Part shown: piece by piece, positions 14,422-22,560 of the stretch
How the letters are laid out: each line of letters opens with the position of its first letter
Position numbering within the stretch: the first letter of the stretch is position 1
DNA from: Flavobacterium solisilvae
Lineage (GTDB): Bacteria; Bacteroidota; Bacteroidia; Flavobacteriales; Flavobacteriaceae
Length of the DNA stretch: 64,000 nucleotides
Direction of reading: 5' to 3'
Assembly: GCF_012911605.1 (NCBI RefSeq)
Contig: NZ_JAAMPT010000206.1
Location: 1 to 64,000, forward strand
Notes under the pieces: generated by a model
The model's database searches: none
What the model was told of the DNA's origin: nothing
What the model saw: the letters and a program-made list of their open reading frames with translations, nothing else
Made by a program: the position numbers and the translations under genes

Positions 14422-16596
14422 ATGATCTCGATTACCGATAAAACACTTAAAGACTTAGAATTCAATACTGTTTTGCAAACCATTTCCGAGCGTTGCAATA
14501 CTGATATTGGAAAACAAAAAGCATTAGAAATCGTTCCTTTCAAAGAAAAGGAAATACTAATGAATAATTTACTACAAACCTCAGAATATCTTTCCTCTTT
14601 CACGAATAATAACGCTATTCCAAATCACGGATTTGAAAATGTAACTAACGATATTAAATTCCTGAGTATTGAAGATAGTTTCTTAGAAGTTGGTAGTTTT
14701 AGAAAAATAGCAACGCTTTCGGATACCGTAAATACGATGTTACTTTTTTTGAAAAAATTTCATGATTACTATCCGAAATTAAACGAAAAAGCAACCCAGA
14801 TCGAATATACCAAATTCATCATCCAAAAAATTGATGAAGTAGTCGATAAATATGGTGAAATTAAAGACAACGCTTCACCGGATTTAATCAATATTCGTAG
14901 AGACATGAATGTGGTTCGAGGCAAAGTCAACCAAAGTTTTGGTCAAGCTTTAAGCCAATACAATTCGTTAGGTTATTTAGATGAAATTAAAGAAAGTATT
15001 GTTGAAAACCGTAGAGTTTTAGCGGTTTTAGCTATGTATCGCAGGAAAGTCAAAGGTTCAATTCTGGGTAATTCCAAAACCGGAAGCATTGCTTATATCG
15101 AACCCGAAGCTACGTTGCGTTATTCCAGAGAATTGAATAATCTTGAATATGAAGAACGAGAAGAAATCACTAAGATTTTAAAGAAATTATCCAATGAAAT
15201 TCGTCCTTATGTTGAACTTTTAAAACAATATCAGGAGTTTTTAAGCGACATTGATGTCATTGCTGCCAAAGCGAAATATGCTCGAAAAATCAATGCTATT
15301 TTACCCAATATTATTGAAGAAAAACGATTATTTTTTAGAGATGCATTTCATCCGATTTTGTTTTTAAACAATCTGGAGAAAAAAGAAAAAACGTTTCCAC
15401 AAACCATTGAACTCAAAAATGAAAGCCGAATTATCGTGATTTCTGGTCCAAATGCTGGTGGAAAAACCATTTCGTTAAAAACAGTTGGGTTACTTCAACT
15501 GATGTTGCAATGTGGCATTTTAATTCCGGTTCATGAACGAAGCGAAACCTTTCTTTTTGACCGAATTCTAACGGATATTGGCGACAATCAATCTATTGAA
15601 AATCATTTAAGTACGTATAGTTATCGATTAAAAAACATGAATTACTTTTTAAAAAAATGTAACTCAAAAACATTATTTTTAATCGATGAATTTGGAACTG
15701 GTTCTGATCCTGAACTTGGCGGTGCATTAGCCGAAACTTTCTTGGAAGAATTTTATCATCGGGAAGCATTTGGAATAATTACAACCCATTATTCTAATCT
15801 GAAAATTTTAGCAAATGAACTGCCTTTTGCTTCGAATGCCAATATGCTTTTTGACGAAAAATCGTTGGAACCAATGTACAAGTTGATTTTAGGACAAGCC
15901 GGAAGTTCTTTTACCTTTGAAGTTGCCCAAAAAAATGGTATTCCGTTTGGCTTAATAAATCGTGCAAAAAAGAAAATTGAAGGTGGAAAAGTTCGCTTCG
16001 ACAAAACCATTGCAACCTTACAAAAAGAACGTTCTAAACTTGAAAAAACATCTTTAACCTTAAAAGAAGAAGAAAGTAAAGCTCGTGAAGAAAGCAAAAA
16101 GATGGAAAACATCAATGCTAAAATTCAGGAGAAATTAGAACGCTATCAAGAGTTGTATGATGCCAACCAAAGATTGATTTACTTAGGTCAAAAGATTGAT
16201 GATATTTCGGAGAAATACTTTAATAACAAAGACAAAAAAGTACTTATTGGTGAGTTTTTAAAAATGGTTGAAATCGAAAACTCAAAACGCAAAAAAGTCA
16301 CTGTAAAAGAGAAAAAAGCCAAAGAAGTTATCGAGAAAAAAGTTATTGAAGAAGTCCAAGTTAAAGTAGAAGAAATCAGAAAAGAAAAAAAGGAGAAAAA
16401 AATAAAAGCTCAAAAACAAGAAGCCGAAAAACCAAGAGTTATTTTGAAAGTTGGCGATAGAGTTAGAATGCTCGACGGAAAATCGGTTGGAACAATTGAT
16501 AAAATTGAGAAAAGTAAAGCAGTGGTTAACTATGGCATTTTTACTTCAAAAGTGAGTTTGGAAGAATTAGAATTTGTTCAAGCAGCACAGAAATAA
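14422..16596 (+). CDS. mutS2: MutS2-family ATPase lacking the Smr nuclease domain
   Basis: A 724-residue MutS2-type protein. It has an N-terminal MutS core with clamp helices, Walker A GPNAGGKTISLKTVG near 340, Walker B LFLIDEFGTGSDPELGGAL near 415, a long Lys/Glu coiled coil (about 520-660) and a short beta domain at the end (VGDRVRMLDGKSVGTIDKIEK). Firmicute MutS2 is about 780 residues with a C-terminal Smr endonuclease. Here the protein ends without the Smr LDLHG-type motif, so direct nicking activity is unlikely. MutS2 proteins act in recombination suppression or in rescue of collided ribosomes; which applies here is unknown. Confidence 0.9.
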   Translation: MISITDKTLKDLEFNTVLQTISERCNTDIGKQKALEIVPFKEKEILMNNLLQTSEYLSSFTNNNAIPNHGFENVTNDIKFLSIEDSFLEVGSFRKIATLSDTVNTMLLFLKKFHDYYPKLNEKATQIEYTKFIIQKIDEVVDKYGEIKDNASPDLINIRRDMNVVRGKVNQSFGQALSQYNSLGYLDEIKESIVENRRVLAVLAMYRRKVKGSILGNSKTGSIAYIEPEATLRYSRELNNLEYEEREEITKILKKLSNEIRPYVELLKQYQEFLSDIDVIAAKAKYARKINAILPNIIEEKRLFFRDAFHPILFLNNLEKKEKTFPQTIELKNESRIIVISGPNAGGKTISLKTVGLLQLMLQCGILIPVHERSETFLFDRILTDIGDNQSIENHLSTYSYRLKNMNYFLKKCNSKTLFLIDEFGTGSDPELGGALAETFLEEFYHREAFGIITTHYSNLKILANELPFASNANMLFDEKSLEPMYKLILGQAGSSFTFEVAQKNGIPFGLINRAKKKIEGGKVRFDKTIATLQKERSKLEKTSLTLKEEESKAREESKKMENINAKIQEKLERYQELYDANQRLIYLGQKIDDISEKYFNNKDKKVLIGEFLKMVEIENSKRKKVTVKEKKAKEVIEKKVIEEVQVKVEEIRKEKKEKKIKAQKQEAEKPRVILKVGDRVRMLDGKSVGTIDKIEKSKAVVNYGIFTSKVSLEELEFVQAAQK

Positions 16597-16612
16597 ATTC
16601 AACATAACAAAA

Positions 16613-17029
16613 ATGGAAATAACTGATTTACCATCCGATAAAAAAATTGTTCTCTTTGATGGCGTTTGCAATCTTTGTGAAACGTCAGTTCAATTTATAA
16701 TTCAGCATGATAAAAATGACGTATTTCGATTTGCTTCACTTCAATCGGAAATTGGTCAAAAAATAATCAAACATTTAGGATTAGAAAATCGAGGAATTGA
16801 TAGCATTATTCTTTATGAACCCAATAAAGCTTATTACTACAAAGCCGAAGCTGCAAAGTTAATTTTAAAGGAACTTTCTACTTGGAAAAGTTTTCTTTAT
16901 CCGTTAATTCCAACAGGAATGATTGGTAATTCTATCTACGATTATGTTGCCAAAAACAGATACAAATGGTATGGCAAAAAAGAAAGTTGTATGTTACCAT
17001 CAAAAGAAGTTTTGAGTAAATTTTTATAG
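16613..17029 (+). CDS. DCC-type thiol-disulfide oxidoreductase (DUF393)
   Basis: A 138-residue thioredoxin-like protein with the family motif DGVCNLCETSVQFI (DxxCxxC) near the N terminus and the conserved RFASLQSEIGQ and AAKLILKEL segments. Members are predicted redox proteins; the physiological partner is unknown. A frame extension begins at a TTG inside mutS2, but the ATG at 16613 gives the normal family length and is used. It lies 16 bp after the mutS2 stop and is probably co-transcribed with it. Confidence 0.85.
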   Translation: MEITDLPSDKKIVLFDGVCNLCETSVQFIIQHDKNDVFRFASLQSEIGQKIIKHLGLENRGIDSIILYEPNKAYYYKAEAAKLILKELSTWKSFLYPLIPTGMIGNSIYDYVAKNRYKWYGKKESCMLPSKEVLSKFL

Positions 17030-17094
17030 CATGATAAATATCAGCTAAATTTCGAGTTAAAGAAATTAGTTTTACAGCATCAAATTTATAAACT

Positions 17095-17232
17095 ATGAAA
17101 AACTTATTTCTTCCTTTGTATTCTTGGGATAACGGCGCATTTATTATGGTTGGTGTTTTTGCCTTGGTAATTATTGGTTTGCTTGCCGCTATTTACTTTA
17201 TGATGAATAGTAAAAACAAAAAAAACGACTAA
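17095..17232 (+). CDS. Small single-helix membrane protein (45 aa)
   Basis: ATG at 17095 opens a 45-residue frame (MKNLFLPLYSWDNGAFIMVG, one hydrophobic helix of about 20 residues at 16-36, then a basic tail ending KNKKND). A one-mismatch -7 element (TAGTTTTA) lies upstream. A strong hairpin terminator begins within its last codons, which supports it being a real expressed gene. The function is unknown; it is positioned like a short integral inner-membrane protein with an Nout/Cin arrangement by the positive-inside rule. Confidence 0.65.
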   Translation: MKNLFLPLYSWDNGAFIMVGVFALVIIGLLAAIYFMMNSKNKKND

Positions 17233-17253
17233 GAAATCTTAGTCGTTTTTTAA
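17219..17253 (+). terminator. Rho-independent terminator overlapping the small membrane gene stop
   Basis: AAAACGACTAAG pairs with CTTAGTCGTTTT around a 4-nt loop and is followed by T. The left arm includes the last codons and stop of the 45-residue gene. It can serve both strands, ending the minus-strand T9SS cargo transcript as well. Confidence 0.85.
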
Positions 17254-17270
17254 TATCTAAAAAAGTAAAA

Positions 17271-18029
17271 TTATTGTTTTACGATTTTTTTGGTAGCTGT
17301 ACCTTGATCAGTAGAAACTTTAAGCATGTAAACACCAGCAGATAAGTCACTAATTGAAATTTGTGCCTCTGTATTGTTTACATTTTGAGTTTTAACTGTT
17401 CTTCCGTTTAAATCAGTAATCTCAACTGTATTTACAACAGCATTCAAAGTATTTGAAATGTTGATAATATCTGTTGATGGGTTAGGATAAACTAATAATT
17501 TAGTTGCAGAAAATTCTTTAGTGCTTAAAACTTCATTAATCCCATTAAGAGTTACAGAACCAGTCCAAGTTCCTGACGATGGATTTGCAACTGAACCTGC
17601 CCAGCCATTTCCAATCCAAATAGTTAGGGTAGATGGTGATGAAAAACTTAAAGGTGTCGTCAAAGTATATGTCTCAGAACATGTTGTACCTATTACTTCA
17701 CTATCTCCATCAGCTATCTGACCTCGTTCAGTTGCTCCAAAATTAGAGAATCCACCAACTTGAAGTAACAAAGTACTATTAATCGCATTGGTAGAAGTTA
17801 CAATAACAGTTAAATCATTTGCAAACGTTTCATTTACTGATGCCGTCAATGCTGTGTTAAATGTGATACTTGTAAGACTTCCTGTAACATCTATAGTACC
17901 TTCAGCAACTGTAGAGAATTGAGCTCCAGTAGCTGTAAAACCTGTGGCTGGTAAATTAAGTACAACTTGTGCGTTAGTACTGAAATTTGACATCAAAGTC
18001 AAACCAAATAAAAGTAAAAGTTTTTTCAT
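17271..18029 (-). CDS. Secreted protein with type IX (type A) C-terminal sorting domain
   Basis: A 252-residue probable type IX secretion cargo. It has a Sec signal peptide (MKKLLLLFGLTLMSNFSTNA-Q), a beta-rich middle region of unknown function, and a C-terminal Por-secretion sorting domain of about 75 residues. That domain starts LLVYPNPSTDIINIS and includes EITDLNGRTVKTQ and SAGVYMLKVST, ending KKIVKQ. The sorting domain is cleaved after outer-membrane transit and the mature part is released or attached. The open frame reaches a GTG at 18053, but this falls in the -7 element, so the ATG at 18029 is used. PorX, a T9SS regulator, is encoded at 48.8 kb. Confidence 0.88.
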   Translation of the reverse strand: MKKLLLLFGLTLMSNFSTNAQVVLNLPATGFTATGAQFSTVAEGTIDVTGSLTSITFNTALTASVNETFANDLTVIVTSTNAINSTLLLQVGGFSNFGATERGQIADGDSEVIGTTCSETYTLTTPLSFSSPSTLTIWIGNGWAGSVANPSSGTWTGSVTLNGINEVLSTKEFSATKLLVYPNPSTDIINISNTLNAVVNTVEITDLNGRTVKTQNVNNTEAQISISDLSAGVYMLKVSTDQGTATKKIVKQ

Positions 18030-18052
18030 AAAATAGTTTTTTAATTGAAACA

Positions 18053-18060
18053 CAAATATA
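18053..18060 (-). promoter_or_regulatory. -7 promoter element of the T9SS cargo gene
   Basis: Minus strand TATATTTG, a perfect match 23 bp upstream of the ATG at 18029. Confidence 0.6.
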
Positions 18061-18107
18061 TTAAAGTAATTCAGAAATAATAATTATTTAACTTACTTTT
18101 TTAAATT

Positions 18108-19373
18108 TTAACTTTCTTTTTCCCATTTACCAACCACACTGGTTGCTAAAGCGTTACCTAAAACATTGGTTGCGCTTCTAAACATATCACAAAAATGATC
18201 AATTGGAAGGATTAACGCAATGCCTTCTATTGGAATATCAAACATGCCACAAGTTGCTGCTACAACAACTAAACTTGCTCTTGGAACGCCAGCAATTCCT
18301 TTACTGGTGAGCATCAAAACCAATAGCATTGTCATTTGTGTTGGTAAATCTAAATGAACGCCATAAGCTTGAGCAATAAAAATACTGGCAAAAGTCATAT
18401 ACATCATGCTTCCGTCTAAGTTAAACGAATATCCTAATGGTAACATGAAAGAAACTATTTTGTCTTTTACTCCAAGTCGTTCTAGTTCTTCAGTTAATTT
18501 TGGAAAAACAGCTTCACTACTGGTCGTTCCAAAGGCGATAACTAATGGACCAAAAATGCGTTTCAACAAAGTAGTCATGTGGCCTTTTAAAAACAAATAA
18601 CCTACTAATAATAAGACTATCCAAAGTGATGAAATTCCGACTAAGAATGAACCAAAAAATTTAGCATACGTGATTAATAATTCTTGCAAATCTCTAATGG
18701 CAAAAACTCCTGCAATAGCTCCAAAAACTCCAAGCGGAGCAAACTTCATTACATAATTTACCATTTTTAAAATGATGTGTGATGAAACATCTAATGCTTT
18801 CACCACAGGTTTTGCATAATCGCCAATGGATGCTGCTGCTAAACCAAAAAAGATTGAAAAAATTACAATTTGAAGAATTTCGTTGGTTGCCAATGCCTCA
18901 AAAACACTTTTTGGAATAATATGTTCAACAAAATTTTGAGCCGAAAAAACTTTAGTCTTATCGGTAACTTCTGAAGCGGTTGCCACATCTACATCGGTTA
19001 GATTTAATCCAACTCCGGGTTGCAAAATATTTACCCAAAATAAGCCAATCAATAAAGACACGAATGATGCTGTAAAAAACCAACCCATTGCCTTTCCTCC
19101 TATTCGTCCAACGGATTTTATATCGCCAAGTTTTGCAATTCCTACTACTAATGTTGTAATTACTAATGGTGCAATTATCATTTGAACTAACCTGATGAAA
19201 ATGGTTGCCAACATTTTTATTTTATCACTAAATTCTTTGGCAAACTCGGGTGTGTGATTATTATGAATATAAATTCCCAGGATTGCTCCAAGTAACATGG
19301 CAATTATAATTTGGATGGTTAAATTGCTGAGGAATGATTTTTTTGGTTCGTGAAGACTTTCGGTTGTGTTCAT
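18108..19373 (-). CDS. Dicarboxylate/amino acid:cation symporter (DAACS family)
   Basis: A 421-residue inner-membrane secondary transporter of the GltP/DctA family, taking up glutamate, aspartate or C4-dicarboxylates with Na+ or H+. It has eight helices plus two re-entrant hairpins. The serine-rich HP1 motif is seen as AFGTTSSEAVFPK, TM7 as SFNLDGSMMYM and HP2 as SKGIAGVPRASLV. The substrate-site Asp-Asn region at the C terminus reads LILPIDHFCDMFRSATNVLGN; DHFCDMxRSxxNV is typical of the Glu/Asp branch. It stands alone. A hairpin-containing gap repeat lies upstream at about 19411-19430. Confidence 0.9.
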   Translation of the reverse strand: MNTTESLHEPKKSFLSNLTIQIIIAMLLGAILGIYIHNNHTPEFAKEFSDKIKMLATIFIRLVQMIIAPLVITTLVVGIAKLGDIKSVGRIGGKAMGWFFTASFVSLLIGLFWVNILQPGVGLNLTDVDVATASEVTDKTKVFSAQNFVEHIIPKSVFEALATNEILQIVIFSIFFGLAAASIGDYAKPVVKALDVSSHIILKMVNYVMKFAPLGVFGAIAGVFAIRDLQELLITYAKFFGSFLVGISSLWIVLLLVGYLFLKGHMTTLLKRIFGPLVIAFGTTSSEAVFPKLTEELERLGVKDKIVSFMLPLGYSFNLDGSMMYMTFASIFIAQAYGVHLDLPTQMTMLLVLMLTSKGIAGVPRASLVVVAATCGMFDIPIEGIALILPIDHFCDMFRSATNVLGNALATSVVGKWEKES

Positions 19374-19394
19374 ATCGATTGTTTTGTGTTAGCC

Positions 19395-19460
19395 CAGATT
19401 GCTTCGCCAGTTCACTTCGTTCGTGTGAAGTGTAAAGCTAAACTTGTAACGAATAGCTGG
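19395..19460. repeat. Intergenic repeat-like segment with short hairpin
   Basis: Between the symporter and aroC lies a segment of higher GC than its surroundings. It contains the hairpin TTCACTTCGTTCGTGTGAA (about 19411-19429) and two similar stretches (AGATTGCTTCGCCAG and TGGAATTGCTTC). It resembles dispersed intergenic repeats rather than a terminator, as no T run follows. Confidence 0.5.
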
Positions 19461-19468
19461 AATTGCTT

Positions 19469-20539
19469 CTAATAATTTGGTTTATTGGTTTTGTTTATTA
19501 AATAAAAATCTGCCAAAACAATTGCTGCCATGGCTTCAACGATTGGCACTGCTCGCGGCACAACGCATGGATCATGACGACCTTTTCCTTGTTGTTCCAC
19601 AATAGTATTTTGATTGGTTAAAACTTCTTGTTTTTGAATTAAAGTAGCGACTGGCTTGAAGGCAACTCTGAAATAAATATCCATTCCGTTGGAAATTCCG
19701 CCTTGAATTCCGCCAGAAAGATTGGTTTTTGTTGTTCCGTCTTCGTTGTATAAATCGTTGTGTTCACTGCCTTTCATGCGCGCGCCACAAAATCCGCTAC
19801 CGTATTCAAAACCGTGAACTGCATTGATGGACAACATGGCTTTGCCCAATTCGGCATGGAGTTTATCAAAAACTGGTTCGCCCAATCCGATGGGAACGTT
19901 TTGAATGACACAAGTTATCGTTCCGCCAACGGTATCGCCTTGTTTTTTGATTTCCTTGATATAAGCTTCCATTTTTTCTGCCGAAGCCAAATCAGGACAA
20001 CGAACGGCATTGCTTTCGGTTAATGAAAAGTCTAAATCTTGATAAGGTTTATCAATGAAAATATCGCCTACCGATGAAACGAAGGCATTTATTTTAAAAT
20101 CAGGGATAATTTGTTTTGCAATTGCTCCGGCAACAACACGAGAAGCGGTCTCGCGAGCCGAGCTTCTTCCGCCACCGCGATAATCGCGAATTCCATATTT
20201 TTTTTCATAGACATAATCGGCATGACTTGGGCGATAAGTATCTTTTATATGTGAATAGTCGTCTGACTTTTGATTGGTATTTGGAATGATAAAACCTATT
20301 GGTGTTCCGGTTGTTTTTCCTTCAAAAATTCCAGAAAGAAATTGCACTTCGTCTTCTTCTTTTCGTTGGGTAACTATTATGGATTGACCTGGTTTTCTAC
20401 GTTGCATTTCGTGTTGAATTGCTTCAAAATTGAGTTCAATTCCTGCAGGACAACCATCAATAATTCCGCCAAGTGCTTCGCCATGCGACTCGCCAAAAGT
20501 AGTTAATCTAAAAAGTGTTCCATAGCTATTTCCAGCCAT
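19469..20539 (-). CDS. aroC: Chorismate synthase
   Basis: A 356-residue FMN-dependent chorismate synthase, the last shikimate-pathway step (ESP to chorismate). Family signatures are present: [18 protein letters not shown] at the N terminus, RRKPGQS, the [23 protein letters not shown] block, the [16 protein letters not shown] block and the C-terminal [17 protein letters not shown]. The ATG at 20539 (MAGNSYG) is chosen because a perfect -7 element at 20557-20564 lies between it and an upstream in-frame start at 20569. Confidence 0.96.
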   Translation of the reverse strand: MAGNSYGTLFRLTTFGESHGEALGGIIDGCPAGIELNFEAIQHEMQRRKPGQSIIVTQRKEEDEVQFLSGIFEGKTTGTPIGFIIPNTNQKSDDYSHIKDTYRPSHADYVYEKKYGIRDYRGGGRSSARETASRVVAGAIAKQIIPDFKINAFVSSVGDIFIDKPYQDLDFSLTESNAVRCPDLASAEKMEAYIKEIKKQGDTVGGTITCVIQNVPIGLGEPVFDKLHAELGKAMLSINAVHGFEYGSGFCGARMKGSEHNDLYNEDGTTKTNLSGGIQGGISNGMDIYFRVAFKPVATLIQKQEVLTNQNTIVEQQGKGRHDPCVVPRAVPIVEAMAAIVLADFYLINKTNKPNY

Positions 20540-20556
20540 AATTATTTTGTTTTGAA

Positions 20557-20564
20557 CAAATATA
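20557..20564 (-). promoter_or_regulatory. -7 promoter element of aroC
   Basis: Minus strand TATATTTG, a perfect match 17 bp upstream of the ATG. Confidence 0.6.
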
Positions 20565-20672
20565 AACAATGTGAATTGTTATTGAAACTTTATTGATTTA
20601 AAACTTAATCTTAGCATAAAGTCCAATTAACATTTGCTTTGCTAATTTGTAAAACTTTAAAATAGAAACCAC

Positions 20673-21500
20673 TTGAAAAAGAGAAAATTAGAACTGGTTG
20701 TTATTTCAGATGTGCACCTTGGCACTTATGGTTCACACGCTACAGAACTTTTTCATTATCTAAATTCTATCAAACCAAAAACATTGGTTTTAAATGGCGA
20801 TATTATTGATATTTGGCAATTTCGAAAATCGTATTTCCCAAAATCACATTTGAGAGTCATCAAAAAAATTATCGATTTGGCTTCCAAAGGAACAAAAGTC
20901 TATTATGTAACCGGAAATCATGATGAGTTTTTGAGAAAATTCAGTGATACTTCTATCGGGAATTTTTCGGTGGTAGATAAACTTGTTTTGGAATTGGATT
21001 ATAAAAAGGCATGGATTTTTCATGGAGATGTTTTTGATGCATCGGTTCAACATTCGAAATGGATTGCAAAATTGGGTGGCATTGGTTATGACTATTTAAT
21101 ATTAACTAACCGATTTGTAAATTGGTGCTTAAAAAAACTTGGAAAAGAACCGTATTCGTTTTCTAAAAAAATAAAAGCAAGTGTAAAAAAAGCGGTGAAA
21201 CACATTTCCGATTTTGAAAATACGGCTACCGAACTTGCCATTGAAAAAGGATATGACTATGTTATTTGCGGACACATTCATGAACCAAAAATGATTAGAA
21301 AAGAAACTAAAAATGGTAATACTATGTATTTGAATTCAGGCGATTGGGTTGAAAACTTAACTTCATTGGAATACAATAAAAAACGTTGGAAAATGTATCG
21401 CTACGAAGATCATACCGAAAAAGAAATAGACGAAGATTTATTTGAAATGGAAGATTTTATTCAGCATCAATTAGTTGCTTCCATCATTGTAAAAAAATAA
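20673..21500 (+). CDS. UDP-2,3-diacylglucosamine diphosphatase-like metallophosphoesterase
   Basis: A 275-residue calcineurin-fold phosphoesterase of the LpxH-like group, which would cleave UDP-diacylglucosamine to lipid X in lipid A synthesis at the inner membrane face. Metal motifs are in order: SDVHLG (DxH), LNGDIIDIW (GD), TGNHDEF (GNHD), FHGDVFD and CGHIHEP (GHxH). Compared with E. coli LpxH (about 240) it has an additional basic C-terminal part (KKRWKMYRYEDHTEKEID). No in-frame ATG exists at the 5' end, so translation appears to start at TTG 20673, immediately before KKRKLELVVISD. Related non-LpxH phosphatases cannot be excluded. Confidence 0.82.
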   Translation: MKKRKLELVVISDVHLGTYGSHATELFHYLNSIKPKTLVLNGDIIDIWQFRKSYFPKSHLRVIKKIIDLASKGTKVYYVTGNHDEFLRKFSDTSIGNFSVVDKLVLELDYKKAWIFHGDVFDASVQHSKWIAKLGGIGYDYLILTNRFVNWCLKKLGKEPYSFSKKIKASVKKAVKHISDFENTATELAIEKGYDYVICGHIHEPKMIRKETKNGNTMYLNSGDWVENLTSLEYNKKRWKMYRYEDHTEKEIDEDLFEMEDFIQHQLVASIIVKK

Positions 21501-21586
21501 ATTTAGGAATATTTTAACTACAAAAATGGACTTTGTTACGATAATTGTTTTAAATTAGCGATAACATTTAACGTTAAATTTAACTT

Positions 21587-22069
21587 ATGAAAAAAATCGT
21601 TTTATCTGCTTTTATGCTATTAGGATTAGCATTTAGCGCACAGGCTCAAGACATTTCAAAGAATGCATTAGGATTGCGTTTAGGTGACAACGACGGATTT
21701 GGTGGTGAGATTTCATACCAAAGAGGATTAGGAGACAACAACCGTTTGGAATTAGATTTAGGTTGGAGAAACAGTAATGATGTTGATGCGTTCAAATTAG
21801 CTGGTTTATACCAATGGGTTTGGAACATTGATGGTGGTTTTAATTGGTACGCTGGTGTTGGTGGTGGACTTGGAAGCTGGAGTTATGATCATGGAGGAAA
21901 TAAAGATAGCGGAAGTTTCTTTTTTGCTGCAGGTGATATAGGTATTGAATATAACTTTGACATTCCATTGCAATTATCACTTGATATCCGTCCCGAATTA
22001 TATTTTAATGATGACTACAGAGATGATATTGGTCCAGATATCGCTTTAGGTATCCGTTACCGATGGTAA
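21587..22069 (+). CDS. Small outer-membrane beta-barrel protein
   Basis: A 160-residue protein with a signal peptide (MKKIVLSAFMLLGLAFSAQAQ) and a barrel of about eight amphipathic strands ending in aromatic YRW. Gly/Asn/Asp-rich turns (GDNDGFGGE, GGNKDSGS) alternate with Trp/Tyr-rich strands. The function is unknown. A palindrome TTAACGTTAA and a one-mismatch -7 element (TAAATTAG) lie in the leader, and a strong bidirectional terminator follows. Confidence 0.75.
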   Translation: MKKIVLSAFMLLGLAFSAQAQDISKNALGLRLGDNDGFGGEISYQRGLGDNNRLELDLGWRNSNDVDAFKLAGLYQWVWNIDGGFNWYAGVGGGLGSWSYDHGGNKDSGSFFFAAGDIGIEYNFDIPLQLSLDIRPELYFNDDYRDDIGPDIALGIRYRW

Positions 22070-22088
22070 TCAAAAAACTGCTTATAAA

Positions 22089-22127
22089 TAAAAAGTCCCG
22101 AAATAAATTATTTCGGGACTTTTTTTA
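22089..22127. terminator. Bidirectional rho-independent terminator
   Basis: Long perfect hairpin AAAAGTCCCGAAATA/TATTTCGGGACTTTT flanked by A and T tracts. It lies between the plus-strand barrel gene and the minus-strand lipoprotein gene, touching the latter's stop. Confidence 0.92.
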
Positions 22128-22556
22128 TTTGATAACGATTGGTTTTTTCGAATTGATTTTCACAATACTATAAGGATAAAACACGTTTTCATTAGACAAA
22201 TCGGCTTCCACATTTTTTTGCATATCTTTTATATATACTTCAATGGCATCTTCTTTTTCTAACACTTTTTGAACCGTTGCTCTATTAAAGGTTTCCTTCG
22301 TTGGTCCAGCATTTAGAATAATAAAGTTACTTTTTTGAACGTCGTCTTTTTTTACTTTCTTTTTTAGTGTTTCATCGCCCATTAACATCACAATCTCATT
22401 GGCTTCGGTCAATATTTCATAAAACTTGATGTTTGCTCCGCCATCATTATTAACAACAAGTACTTCATAAAGTGGTGCTTTTTCTACCGTTTTACTTGTG
22501 GAACAACTGTTTAAAAAAAGAGTAACGACAAAGAATAATCCAATTTTTGCTTTCAT
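22125..22556 (-). CDS. Hypothetical lipoprotein downstream of bshA
   Basis: A 143-residue protein with a lipobox near the N terminus (FFVVTLFLNSC, Cys 18), followed by an unrecognised mixed alpha/beta region. It starts 4 bp after the bshA stop on the same strand, so the two are almost certainly co-transcribed. The role is unknown. Confidence 0.7.
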   Translation of the reverse strand: MKAKIGLFFVVTLFLNSCSTSKTVEKAPLYEVLVVNNDGGANIKFYEILTEANEIVMLMGDETLKKKVKKDDVQKSNFIILNAGPTKETFNRATVQKVLEKEDAIEVYIKDMQKNVEADLSNENVFYPYSIVKINSKKPIVIK

Positions 22557-22560
22557 ATTT

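Noticed and set aside
21566..21577. Palindrome TTAACGTTAA as an operator of the barrel gene
   Set aside because: A 10-bp AT-rich palindrome is expected by chance in this composition and no second copy or regulator gene supports it.
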